Part shown: positions 1-8,546 of the stretch, piece after piece
Position numbering within the stretch: position 1 is the first letter of the stretch
How the letters are laid out: each line of letters begins with the position of its first letter
From: CAZSNH01 sp052388455
Lineage (GTDB): Bacteria > Pseudomonadota > Alphaproteobacteria > Rhizobiales > Hyphomicrobiaceae
Assembly (NCBI GenBank): GCA_052388455.1
Contig: JBQTIA010000050.1
Location: 8,923 to 72,922, forward strand
Reading direction: 5' to 3'
Length of the DNA stretch: 64,000 nucleotides
Notes under the pieces: model-generated
What the model was told of the DNA's origin: nothing
What the model saw: only the letters and a program-made list of their open reading frames with translations
Databases searched by the model: none
Position numbers and translations under genes: made by a program

Positions 1-468
1 AGCGAGGATTCGAGCATCGAGAGCCGTTTCGTCCCAGACCTCCTCGATTTCGCTGCGCGGCTCCGTTTCGAGGCGCAGCGACTGGGCGGGTGCAAATTCG
101 GCTGGAAGAGCTATCTGCTCGACGGTTTTCTGAGGTTCCAGGACACGGAAGAACCAGTCCGGGATTCGGCTGCGCAGCGGATGACGGACGGATGCCTCGA
201 CGGAGCCGTCGGCTTGCACCAGGGACACGCGCAGATGGCGGCTGTTGTCGAACGAGTGGACCAGCCGTGTCAGCTCACGCTTCGGGTCGGCGACACGGAG
301 CATGTCTCGCAGCGCGGTGTCGATCGTCGCGCGTGCGCTGGCCATTGCCGCGCCAGTCTCCTCGACCACCCAGCGCTTGCCCTGCCAGTACGACAGCACC
401 CCGCCGGCGAGGATGATCAGCACCATCGCCGCCGCCACCGCCGCGATGAGCCGTGTGAGCAGCGTCAC
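1..468 (-). CDS. Sensor histidine kinase, MoxY/LapD-type N-terminus (partial, runs off left edge)
   Basis: Only the first 156 codons are present. The product starts at a GTG (466-468) with an AGGA about 9 nt upstream. It opens with one transmembrane segment (roughly residues 4-28), followed by a periplasmic region containing FDNSRHLRVSLVQADGS, the signature of the LapD/MoxY N-terminal domain. The HAMP and kinase domains would lie beyond the edge. It sits 141 nt downstream of a NarL-type response regulator on the same strand, so the two most likely form a two-component pair of the MoxXY kind. The signal it senses cannot be told from here. Confidence 0.75.
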   Translation of the reverse strand, partial: MTLLTRLIAAVAAAMVLIILAGGVLSYWQGKRWVVEETGAAMASARATIDTALRDMLRVADPKRELTRLVHSFDNSRHLRVSLVQADGSVEASVRHPLRSRIPDWFFRVLEPQKTVEQIALPAEFAPAQSLRLETEPRSEIEEVWDETALDARILA

Positions 469-609
469 GGGGCCAGTCCTTCACTCGGGACGCGAAACAT
501 GTGCGGTTCCATCCGACGCAAATGAGCCAGCCTCATCAATAGTAATGATATATAGTACCCATGCGGCCGAGCCTCGGCAAGCCGCAGACGTCAGCGTGAC
601 GTTACCGGT

Positions 610-1227
610 TCACTTCAACCGCCGCTCGACCGCCAGCCGCACCAGATCGGCGGTGCGTGAAAGACCCAGCTTCTCTTTGAGCAGGCTCGATGTGTTCGCA
701 ACCGTCTTGTAGGCAAGCCCCAGAACAACGGCGATGTCGCCCATCGTCTTGCCTTCCCCGAGCAGGCGCAAGATTTCGAGTTCGCGGTTCGAAAGCGTAC
801 TCAATGGGTCGGCAGCCGAGGTTCCGGACGGAGTTGCGGGCACGGCAAGATCCGGGGCGACATGGCGCTGGCCGGCAGCGGCCTTCTCGACCGCGAGACG
901 AAGTTCCTCGGCCGGTGAGCCCTTGCTGACATAACCCATGGCGCCCGCCTCCAAGGCACGCGCCACGTAGGCCGCGTCTCCATGCATGGTGAACATGACG
1001 ATGCGGGCGGCCCGGTCGACGGCAATCAGCCGCTGGAGAAGCTCGAGTCCGCTGCTGTGGTCCAGACTGACATCGAGCACCACCACGTCGGGGGCCTGCA
1101 AGCGGTAGAGTTCCATGGCGTCAAGGGCGTTTGACGCCTCCCAGGCCACAATCCCGGGCAGCGACGCCAGCACACGGCGAATGCCCTGCCGGACCACCGC
1201 ATGGTCATCGACGATCAGAACACGCAT
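610..1227 (-). CDS. NarL/LuxR-family two-component response regulator
   Basis: 205 residues, normal length for the family. The receiver domain occupies about residues 1-120, with the acidic pocket (VDDH at 6-9), the phospho-acceptor Asp in VVVLDVSLD near residue 53, and a late Lys in YVSKG. The C-terminal LuxR-type helix-turn-helix follows (LSNRELEILRLLGEGKTMGDIA and KTVANTSSLLKEKL). It is probably phosphorylated by the kinase encoded just downstream and acts as a cytoplasmic DNA-binding regulator. MoxX-like by context; target genes unknown, although the divergent RND operon is an obvious candidate. Confidence 0.88.
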   Translation of the reverse strand: MRVLIVDDHAVVRQGIRRVLASLPGIVAWEASNALDAMELYRLQAPDVVVLDVSLDHSSGLELLQRLIAVDRAARIVMFTMHGDAAYVARALEAGAMGYVSKGSPAEELRLAVEKAAAGQRHVAPDLAVPATPSGTSAADPLSTLSNRELEILRLLGEGKTMGDIAVVLGLAYKTVANTSSLLKEKLGLSRTADLVRLAVERRLK

Positions 1228-1618
1228 GCCGTCACGGTCATTGAACTCCTCGCATAGCGTAACAATGTAACCTATTGCAGGGAACCTGAGAAGGGTGACC
1301 GCGTTCCATCACGTCGTGCAGGGCTTCTGACGCGGTTTTCCGGTCAAGGCGAGGACACACGGACCTGCGCGGCATTTGGCCGAGAGGGCCGATTTGTGTG
1401 TCTCATACGGGGATGGGGGGGTGAAATCGTGGATGGGCCCAACCAGATCAGCAGACAGCTTATCGATCACGGAGCCTTTCCCCGCGCATGGCCCCGCGAC
1501 GGAAACCCCGCGCTTCACCGTTCAATGGCGTACGATGCACACCGGTCGGCCGATTTCGCGGGGGACGCATGGCAGATATTGAACACCACACAGAACGCTT
1601 AGACGGGACCGCCGGCAC
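1228..1618. other. Intergenic region between divergent regulator and RND operon
   Basis: 391 nt with no convincing gene; the short ORFs here lack homology signals and good ribosome sites. It must hold the promoters for the response regulator (-) and the RND operon (+). A short direct repeat GTAAC-AAT-GTAAC (about 1259-1271) close to the response-regulator start could be an operator, but this is only a sequence impression. Confidence 0.5.
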
Positions 1619-2830
1619 ATGAAATGGATCGCAACCCTCGTCGTCGCAGCCACACTGGCGGCGGGCGGCTACTGGTGGGCCAGGCCCGATGCAGCCCGAC
1701 AGCTTCTGGGCCTGACGCCGACCACATCTGCCGGCCCTGACGCCGCCGCCAACCCGTCCCGAAGCGGCAGGGGAGGCCCGGCGGCCGCAACGACGGTCGA
1801 GATCGCGACGGCGCGACAGGCGAGAACGACCACCGACATCCGCGCCGTCGGATCCCTTCAATCCGACGAAACCGTCGAGATTGCGCCCGAGATTGCCGGC
1901 CGCATCACCGAAATCGTGTTCGCCGAGGGCCGGTCGGTCAAAGCCGGCGATGCGATCGTCAAGCTCGACGATTCCCTCGCCAAGGCCGAGCTGGCCCAGG
2001 CCAAATCGCGGCTGTCTCTGGCCAGCGCCAACAATGACCGCGCCCGTGTCCTCTCGCGCTCCGGCAACGTGACCGAGCGAGTGCGAGACGAATCCAAGTC
2101 CACTTATGACGTAGCGGTGGCCGACGTCGAGTTGTCCGAGGCGCGCCTCGCCAAGCATGTGCTCACCGCACCCTTCGACGGCATCGCCGGCGTCCGCAGC
2201 GTTTCCGTCGGCGCTTACGTCAGCGCGGGAACCAAGATCGTCAACATCGAAAAAATCGACAGCCTGAAGGTCGATTTCAAGGTGCCCGAACTCTTCCTCC
2301 AGTCAATCAAAGTCGATCAGCAGATCGAAGTGCATGTCGATGCGGTGCCCGGCCGCGTTTTCCAGGGCCGCGTCTACGCCATCAATCCGCTGGTCGACGT
2401 CAACGGACGTGCGCTCCAGATCCGCGCCGTGCTGCCAAATGCCGACCTGGCTCTGCGTCCAGGTCTCTTCGCACGCATCCTGATCAAGGGGCTGGTCGAG
2501 CGCGACGTGATCCTCGTCCCGGAAAGCGCCATCCTTCCGCGAGGAGGCGAGTCCTTCGTGTTCCGGGTCGAAAACGGCAAGGCCGTCGAGCGGCAGGTTC
2601 AGCTCGGCGAACGCAAGAATGGCGAGGTTGAAATCGTTCAGGGACTGGAGGCGCAAGCGACCATCGTCGTCGCCGGCCAGCAGAAGCTGCGCAACGGCGC
2701 GGAAGTCGAGGTGGTGCCTGCCGCCCAGAACGTTCCCCAGAACATTCTCCAGAACATTCCCAAGACCTCTCCCAAGACCGGCGCGCCGAAATCGGGCGCG
2801 TCTCTGCCGGCCACCGGCGGGAGCGGCTGA
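1619..2830 (+). CDS. RND efflux periplasmic adaptor (membrane fusion protein)
   Basis: 403 residues. An N-terminal signal/anchor helix (about 3-21) is followed by a barrel-sandwich half-motif (EIAPEIAGRITEIVF), an alpha-hairpin (about 115-160), the second lipoyl half (LTAPFDGIAGVRSVSVGAYV) and the beta-barrel. This is the HlyD/AcrA adaptor family, linking an inner-membrane RND pump to an outer-membrane channel. The stop overlaps the pump start by one base (TGATG), so the two are translationally coupled. The C-terminus carries a short four-residue tandem repeat (NVPQ NILQ NIPK TSPK) encoded by 12-nt units. No TolC-like gene is present here. Confidence 0.93.
   Translation: MKWIATLVVAATLAAGGYWWARPDAARQLLGLTPTTSAGPDAAANPSRSGRGGPAAATTVEIATARQARTTTDIRAVGSLQSDETVEIAPEIAGRITEIVFAEGRSVKAGDAIVKLDDSLAKAELAQAKSRLSLASANNDRARVLSRSGNVTERVRDESKSTYDVAVADVELSEARLAKHVLTAPFDGIAGVRSVSVGAYVSAGTKIVNIEKIDSLKVDFKVPELFLQSIKVDQQIEVHVDAVPGRVFQGRVYAINPLVDVNGRALQIRAVLPNADLALRPGLFARILIKGLVERDVILVPESAILPRGGESFVFRVENGKAVERQVQLGERKNGEVEIVQGLEAQATIVVAGQQKLRNGAEVEVVPAAQNVPQNILQNIPKTSPKTGAPKSGASLPATGGSG
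2729..2776 (+). repeat. 12-nt tandem repeat in adaptor C-terminus
   Basis: Four consecutive 12-nt units (aacgttccccag, aacattctccag, aacattcccaag, acctctcccaag) encode the NxPQ/NxPK-like C-terminal tail of the efflux adaptor. The units are in frame, so copy-number change would alter only tail length. Confidence 0.75.
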
Positions 2831-5800
2831 TGGGACTGTTCGAATTCTGCATACGCAGGCCCATCTTCGCGAGCGTGCTGAGCCTGATGCTCATGCTGCT
2901 CGGCCTGGTGTCGTTCCAGCGGCTGACCGTCCGCGAGTATCCCAACGTCGACGAGCCGATCGTCTCCGTCTCGACGGGCTATCCCGGCGCCTCCGCCAGC
3001 ATCATCGAGACGCAGATAACGCAGGTTCTCGAAGGGTCGATCGCCGGCATCGAAGGCATCGACGTGCTCGATTCCTCCAGCCGCTCCGAGCAGAGCCGCA
3101 TCACCGTCCGCTTCCGGCCCGAGATCAATCCGGATGTCGCGGCCAGCGACGTTCGCGACCGCGTCAGCCGCGTGCGCGGGCGGCTGCCGGATGAAATCTC
3201 CGAGCCCGTCATCGCCAAGGTCGAAGCCGACGCGCAGGCGATCATGTTCCTCGTGTTCACCAGTCCCGACCGCTCGGCGCTGGAGATCACCGACTACGTC
3301 GACCGCTTCATCGTCGACCGGCTGAAAAACCTGACCGGCGTCGCCGACGTGCAGATCTTCGGCGAACGGCGTTACGCCATGCGCGTGTGGATCGACCGCG
3401 AGAGGCTGGCCGCCTTCAATCTGACCATTCAGGACATCGAGGCGGCGCTCAGAGCGCAGAACGCGGAAATTCCGTCAGGACGCATCGAAAGCCGCGACCG
3501 CGAGTTCTCGGTGCTTTCGCGCACCGGCCTCACGACCCCCGAGCAGTTCCGCAACATCGTCGTCAAGCTGGCAGAGGGCCATCAGGTCAAGCTCGGCGAG
3601 GTGGCGCGCGTAGAGCTCGGCGCCTCCGACGAACGGCGCGCCAGCGACTACAACGGCACGCCGGCTATCGCCGTCGGAGTCATCAAGCAGGCGACCGCCA
3701 ATCCGCTCGACGTTTCGCACGCCGTCAACCGCGTGCTGCCCGAGATCAACGCCTCGCTGCCGGAAGGGCTGAAGGTCGAGGTCGGCAACGACGACACCGT
3801 GTTCATCGACCGCTCGATCCGAGCCGTCTACACCACGATCATCGAAGCCATCGCGCTGGTCGTGATCGTGATCCTGTTCTTCCTGCGCTCGCTACGGGCC
3901 GCCATCATTCCGATCGTGACCATCCCGATTTCACTGATCGCGACGTTCACGCTGATGTTTGCCTTCGGCTTCAGCGTCAACACGCTGACGCTGCTCGCCA
4001 TGGTGCTGGCCATCGGCCTCGTGGTCGACGATGCGATCGTCGTCCTGGAAAACATCCATCGCCACATCGAGGACGGCATCGAGCCGATCGCCGCCGCCAT
4101 CAGGGGCACGCGGGAAATCGGGTTTGCCGTCATTGCGATGACGCTGACGCTGGCCGCCGTTTACGCGCCGATTGCGTTCGCTCCCGGAAAAACCGGGCGG
4201 CTGTTCCTCGAGTTCGCGCTGACGCTTGCCGGCGCGGTCATCGTCTCAGGATTCGTGGCGCTGACACTGACGCCGATGATGTCGTCGCGGCTGCTGCGCC
4301 ACGAAAGCAATCCGGGCCGGGTGTTTTCGGCACTCGAACGCGCCTTCACCGCCACCGAGAACGGCTATCGCCGGCTTTTGAGGGGCACGATGAAGGCCCG
4401 GCCGCTGGTGCTGCTGGTGGCGCTCGGCGTGGCCGGCGTTGGAGCGCTTCTGTTCACGACGCTGAAGTCCGAGCTGTCGCCACTCGAAGATCGCGGCGTC
4501 ATCCGGTTGCGCGGCTCGGGGCCGGAAGGTGCCACGCTCGCCTACTCGGCGCGCTACACGGCGGAAATGGACCGCATCATGCAGGGCGTGCCGGAGGTCA
4601 GAGCGCGCCTCAGCATTTCCGGAACGCCGGAGGTCTCGCAATCCCTGGTCGTCGCGCCGCTCACCGATTGGGACGACCGCGCCCGCTCGCAGCAGCAGAT
4701 CACCGCCGAGATCAATCCCAAGCTCCGCCGCATCGCCGGCGTGCAGGCGATCGCACAGTCGCCGGGTGCCTTCGGCCAGCGCGGCGCGGGACGGCCGATC
4801 GAGTTCGTCATCCAGACTTCGGGGTCCTACGAGCAGCTGCAGGAGTACGTTGACAAGCTGATGGAGCGGGCGCGGCAATTCCCCGGCCTCGAATCGCTCG
4901 ACACCGACCTGAAGCTCAACACGCCGGAATTCCGGGTCGAGATCGACCGCGCGAAAGTCGCCGACCTCGGACTCGACCTCACCGTGGTCGGACGCACGCT
5001 CGAAACGCTGCTCGGCGGCCGCCAGGTCACACGCTTCGAGCAGAACGGCGAGCAGTACGACGTTCTTATCCAGCTCGCCGCCGAGGACCGCGCCTCGCCC
5101 GAAGCCCTTTCCACGATCTTCCTGCGCTCTCCTCGCGGCGAGATGGTGCAGCTCTCCAACGTCGCCTCGATCAGCGAATCGGTGGCGCCGAAGGAGCTCA
5201 AGCGCTTCAATCAGCTCCGCTCGGCGACGCTGCAGGCCAACCTCGCGCCCGGGACCACGGTCGGCGAGGGACTGGCGTTCCTCGAGCAGGCGGCCCGAGA
5301 CGTGCTGCCAGCCACCGTGCAGACCGACGTCAGCGGCCAGAGCCGCGACTTCCGCGCCTCGGCCGACAGCCTCACGCTGGTTTTCGTGCTGGCGCTGGCG
5401 TTCATCTATCTCGTACTCGCGGCGCAGTTCGAAAGCGTGCGCGATCCGCTGATCATCATGCTGACCGTGCCGCTGAGCCTCGCCGGCGCGCTCGGAGCCC
5501 TGTGGCTGACCGGCGGCACGCTCAACGTCTATTCTCAGATCGGCCTCGTCACCCTGGTCGGCCTCATCACCAAGCACGGCATCCTGATCGTCGAGTTCGC
5601 CAACCAGCGGCAAGAGGCCGGCGACGACCGGCTGACGGCGGCCGTGGAAGCGGCCACGTTGCGCCTCAGACCCATCCTGATGACCACCGGCGCCATGGTG
5701 CTGGGCGCCGTTCCGCTCGCGCTCGCCGAGGGGGCCGGCGCCGAAAGCCGCCAGCAGATCGGCTGGGTCATCGTCGGCGGGATGAGCGTCGGCACGCTGC

Positions 5801-5940
5801 TGACCCTGTTCGTCATCCCCGCCGTGTATGGCGTGCTCGGCCAGCGCATCTCACCGGAGGCGGCGGCCCAAACCTCCGCGCCCGTTCACCCGGCACCCGC
5901 ACCGACGGCCAACCCCGAGCCCACCCCTGTGCCCTCGTGA
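2830..5940 (+). CDS. RND efflux pump, inner-membrane permease (AcrB/HAE1-like)
   Basis: 1036 residues, the usual size of an RND trimer subunit. It starts MGLFEFCIRRPIFASVLSLM (first membrane helix), has two large periplasmic loops and two six-helix blocks. The proton-relay motif GLVVDDAIVVLENIHRHIE in helix 4 keeps both Asp residues. The end is a Pro/Ala-rich tail (about 1005-1036) not needed by the family. It works with the adaptor encoded just upstream to export hydrophobic or cationic compounds; substrate unknown. It belongs to the HAE-1 (drug) type rather than the metal (CusA) type, judging by the helix-4 motif. Confidence 0.93.
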   Translation: MGLFEFCIRRPIFASVLSLMLMLLGLVSFQRLTVREYPNVDEPIVSVSTGYPGASASIIETQITQVLEGSIAGIEGIDVLDSSSRSEQSRITVRFRPEINPDVAASDVRDRVSRVRGRLPDEISEPVIAKVEADAQAIMFLVFTSPDRSALEITDYVDRFIVDRLKNLTGVADVQIFGERRYAMRVWIDRERLAAFNLTIQDIEAALRAQNAEIPSGRIESRDREFSVLSRTGLTTPEQFRNIVVKLAEGHQVKLGEVARVELGASDERRASDYNGTPAIAVGVIKQATANPLDVSHAVNRVLPEINASLPEGLKVEVGNDDTVFIDRSIRAVYTTIIEAIALVVIVILFFLRSLRAAIIPIVTIPISLIATFTLMFAFGFSVNTLTLLAMVLAIGLVVDDAIVVLENIHRHIEDGIEPIAAAIRGTREIGFAVIAMTLTLAAVYAPIAFAPGKTGRLFLEFALTLAGAVIVSGFVALTLTPMMSSRLLRHESNPGRVFSALERAFTATENGYRRLLRGTMKARPLVLLVALGVAGVGALLFTTLKSELSPLEDRGVIRLRGSGPEGATLAYSARYTAEMDRIMQGVPEVRARLSISGTPEVSQSLVVAPLTDWDDRARSQQQITAEINPKLRRIAGVQAIAQSPGAFGQRGAGRPIEFVIQTSGSYEQLQEYVDKLMERARQFPGLESLDTDLKLNTPEFRVEIDRAKVADLGLDLTVVGRTLETLLGGRQVTRFEQNGEQYDVLIQLAAEDRASPEALSTIFLRSPRGEMVQLSNVASISESVAPKELKRFNQLRSATLQANLAPGTTVGEGLAFLEQAARDVLPATVQTDVSGQSRDFRASADSLTLVFVLALAFIYLVLAAQFESVRDPLIIMLTVPLSLAGALGALWLTGGTLNVYSQIGLVTLVGLITKHGILIVEFANQRQEAGDDRLTAAVEAATLRLRPILMTTGAMVLGAVPLALAEGAGAESRQQIGWVIVGGMSVGTLLTLFVIPAVYGVLGQRISPEAAAQTSAPVHPAPAPTANPEPTPVPS

Positions 5941-6025
5941 ACCGCGAACGAACCCATCGGCATCATCAGCATTTCTTTCTGTCTTGGGTCGGAATATGCA
6001 TTGGACATAGTCGACCGGATCATGC

Positions 6026-6047
6026 CTACTAAAGTATCTACTAAAGT
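6026..6047 (+). repeat. Direct repeat CTACTAAAGT x2 upstream of marR-like gene
   Basis: Two perfect 10-nt copies of ctactaaagt start at 6026 and 6038, 12 nt apart (just over one helical turn), about 95 nt before the OhrR-like gene start and after the RND stop. AT-rich compared with its surroundings. Could be an operator or promoter element for the regulator; function inferred from position only. Confidence 0.45.
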
Positions 6048-6140
6048 CTAATGTGGCGGCTTAGTCTCCGCCACGGCGTCTGGAATGCCGACCGCCGCAC
6101 CCACGTTCGCGGCCGTCGGACAGGAATGCGAGGCTTGAAC

Positions 6141-6626
6141 GTGTCAGACTCCCATCGCTTCGATCTGCTGAAACTCGACAATCAGCTCTGTTTCGCCCTC
6201 TACGCGGCAACCCGCGCCATGACCCGGACGTATCGGGAGCGGCTCGGGCCGATGGGGCTGACCTATCCGCAGTACATCGTGCTGACGGTGCTGTGGGAGA
6301 AGGACGGCCCCACGATATCCGAGCTCGGCCGCGCGCTGATGCTCGATTCCGGCACGCTGACCCCGCTGCTGAAGCGGCTCGAAGGGATGGAACTCGTCAG
6401 CCGCAAGCGCCGCTTCGAGGATGAGCGGGAAGTCGAAGTCTGGCTGACGCCGAAGGGGCTCGACATCCGCGAGCTGGCGCTCGGCGCACGCGAGCACGTC
6501 GTCTGCCGCCTCGACATGTCGGAGCAGGAGATCTCGCGCCTGCGCAGGGATCTGATGGATTTGATCAGGCGCCTCAGTGTCGATGGTTACCTTTGCGTAG
6601 GCGAAGTGGCCGATACGGACGCTTGA
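6141..6626 (+). CDS. MarR-family regulator, OhrR-like (organic peroxide sensing)
   Basis: 161 residues from the GTG at 6141, chosen because GAGG lies 7 nt upstream and the length fits the family; an ATG at 6126 is the alternative. The N-terminus LLKLDNQLCFALYAATRAM matches the OhrR family, in which this Cys (here the C of QLCF) is the peroxide-reactive residue. A winged helix follows (LGLTYPQYIVLTVLWE-type segment, then DSGTLTPLLKRLE as recognition helix). Acts as a cytoplasmic repressor. No ohr gene is next to it; it could control the upstream RND pump or a distant target. Confidence 0.85.
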   Translation: MSDSHRFDLLKLDNQLCFALYAATRAMTRTYRERLGPMGLTYPQYIVLTVLWEKDGPTISELGRALMLDSGTLTPLLKRLEGMELVSRKRRFEDEREVEVWLTPKGLDIRELALGAREHVVCRLDMSEQEISRLRRDLMDLIRRLSVDGYLCVGEVADTDA

Positions 6627-6678
6627 TACCGCCGAGCGGACGTTTCGACTTGCGTTCGGTGCTATCGGCGCGCGGGGT

Positions 6679-6699
6679 TGGCGTGGCGTCCACACGCCA
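6679..6699. terminator. Short hairpin between convergent genes
   Basis: Inverted repeat TGGCGTG (6679-6685) and CACGCCA (6693-6699) with a 7-nt loop, between the convergent marR-like (+) and mocA-like (-) genes. No clear T-tract, so it is a weak bidirectional terminator candidate. Confidence 0.35.
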
Positions 6700-6788
6700 T
6701 GAAAATCAAATACCGGCGTGACGACCGTCATACCAAAAGTCGACACCTCGGCGCGCCGGTGTGATTTTCTGACGAACGGCCGCCGGTA

Positions 6789-7442
6789 TCAGCCGCCGTT
6801 GCTGTCGCATCGCACGTCTGCCAGATCCTCGACCGTGTCCACGTCGAGCAGCTCCCGCTCGTCGGCGATGGCGACCGGTACCGTTTCGCTGGCCAGTTGC
6901 ATGAGCAGGTGCTTGCCGCCAGTCTCTCCGTCGAGAGTCGCCAGCAGCGGGTAGTATCGTCCCGGCCAGAGCACCGGATTCCGCTGGCCGCCTTCGCGCC
7001 CGCCGCTCTTCCCCGCAGTCGACTCCACAGGCACCACGATCCGGTTGCCCACCCATTCGTCGAACACGGCCATCAGACGGCGCAGCGTCGCCACTGAGAG
7101 GCCCGGCAGATCGCCCGGCACGATGAAGGCGCCGCGGCTGCCGGCGCTGAGCGACCCTATGCCAGCCGCAATCGAGGTTCCTATGCCCTCGGCCCAGCGC
7201 GGATTTTCAAGGAAATGCAGCGGAAGGCCGGCGAGCGCTGCGGCGTAGGCGGTGTGCTCGTATCCGGTCACGACGACGATGTCCCTCAATCCGGCGGCGC
7301 ACACGGTCCTCGCCGTGCGCCGAAGCAGCGGCTCGCCGCCGATGTCCGCCAGCAGCTTGTTGCCGGCCGCAAAGCGCCGCGAGCGTCCGCCCGCCAGGAT
7401 CACGGCGCTGATCGTCGCCGAGGCTCCGGGCTCGGCGGTCAC
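6789..7442 (-). CDS. MocA-like nucleotidyltransferase (molybdenum cofactor cytidylyltransferase family)
   Basis: 217 residues. The N-terminal NTP-binding loop ILAGGRSRRFAAGNKLL and the metal-binding FIVPGDLPGLS (Asp in PGD) are typical of MobA-like NTP transferases, MocA/CTP branch. It would attach CMP (or GMP) to the molybdopterin for the hydroxylase encoded two genes upstream. Its start ATGA overlaps the XdhC-like stop, so it is in the same operon: 2Fe-2S subunit, molybdopterin subunit, XdhC, MocA. Confidence 0.86.
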   Translation of the reverse strand: MTAEPGASATISAVILAGGRSRRFAAGNKLLADIGGEPLLRRTARTVCAAGLRDIVVVTGYEHTAYAAALAGLPLHFLENPRWAEGIGTSIAAGIGSLSAGSRGAFIVPGDLPGLSVATLRRLMAVFDEWVGNRIVVPVESTAGKSGGREGGQRNPVLWPGRYYPLLATLDGETGGKHLLMQLASETVPVAIADERELLDVDTVEDLADVRCDSNGG

Positions 7443-8461
7443 GCCTTGCGCTGAGCGGCAACGACGGCGGCGAGGATGGCCAGTGCGATCTCGGCCGGAC
7501 CCTTTGCTCCAATGGGCAGACCGATCGGCGCGTCGATCCGCTCCAGAGCCGCGGCGGAAATGCCGGACCCGGCCAGCCGTTCGAGCCGCTTGTCGTGCGT
7601 GCGCTTCGCACCCAGCGCCCCGACGTAGAAGCAGGGCGACGCCAGCGCTGCCCGCAGCGCCTGATCGTCGAGATGATCGGCGTGGGTCAGCGTCACCACG
7701 GCCGTCCTCGCATCGAGGCCAAGGGCGGGGAGCGCCGTTTCGGGCCAGTCATGATTGAGCGTCACCCGGTTGAACCGCTCGTCGGTGGCGAACGCGGTGC
7801 GCGGATCGACAACGGTGATCGTCATGCCGACGCGCCGAGCGAGATCGGAGAGCACCTGCGCGATGTGCCCGGCGCCGACGATGATCAAGTGAACGGACGG
7901 TGCCTGCGCGTGCAGGAAAACGCGCGCACCGCCCCGGTCGATCGTGAAGCTGTCGCCAGAGGCCAAGCGCCGTGCCGTCTCCACCCCGTATTCATGGGCA
8001 TCGCCGACTATGCGGCGTTGGCCAGAGGCAAGGACCGTTTCGACGACGAGTGCGCTGCGGTGGGTGCGCGCGGCAAGTAGGGCGTCGAGATGGGCCTTGT
8101 CCTCGGCACCCGCCATCCGCTGGATCAGAACTTCGATGCGGCCTCCGCAGGGAATGCCGGCACGCCAAGCCGTTTCGTGCTCGACGCCGAAATTCAAGAG
8201 TTTAGCATTGCCACCAGCGATGACGGCGGACGCCTCGGTCAGCACGGCCGCCTCGACACACCCGCCCGAAACCGATCCCTCGAACCGCTCGTCGGGAGCA
8301 ATGACCAGCTGACCGCCAGCGGGAACGGGTGACGAGCCCCAGGTCTCGGTCACCGTTGCCACCGCGACCGCGCCCTGCTCGTCGAGCCATCGGCGCGCGA
8401 CGCCCACGGGATCGCGGTCGGTCGCTCCACCAAGCGTTCTCGCCAACGGCAGCTTGGTCAC
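7439..8461 (-). CDS. XdhC/CoxI-family molybdenum hydroxylase maturation protein
   Basis: 340 residues from the GTG at 8461 (GGAG about 9 nt upstream); an upstream TTG at 8524 is less likely. The N-terminal XdhC/CoxI domain contains GSSPVPAGGQLVI and GSVSGGCVEAAVL with the conserved Cys; the C-terminal XdhC Rossmann domain contains IIVGAGHIAQVLSDLA and ends before RKA. The family binds Moco and directs its sulfuration before insertion into xanthine dehydrogenase-like enzymes. Placed between the hydroxylase and the MocA-like gene, as expected for a dedicated chaperone. Confidence 0.88.
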   Translation of the reverse strand: MTKLPLARTLGGATDRDPVGVARRWLDEQGAVAVATVTETWGSSPVPAGGQLVIAPDERFEGSVSGGCVEAAVLTEASAVIAGGNAKLLNFGVEHETAWRAGIPCGGRIEVLIQRMAGAEDKAHLDALLAARTHRSALVVETVLASGQRRIVGDAHEYGVETARRLASGDSFTIDRGGARVFLHAQAPSVHLIIVGAGHIAQVLSDLARRVGMTITVVDPRTAFATDERFNRVTLNHDWPETALPALGLDARTAVVTLTHADHLDDQALRAALASPCFYVGALGAKRTHDKRLERLAGSGISAAALERIDAPIGLPIGAKGPAEIALAILAAVVAAQRKA

Positions 8462-8546
8462 ACTCGTCGATCTCCGATAAAACTTCTCTCGCTGCGGTGT
8501 CAGACCCTCCGGGTCGGACACCAAAACACCGACGGAATGTCGCCGC

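Noticed and set aside
1309..1582. Short ORFs in the gap before the RND operon
   Set aside because: No ribosome site, no homology signal, and they overlap each other on both strands.
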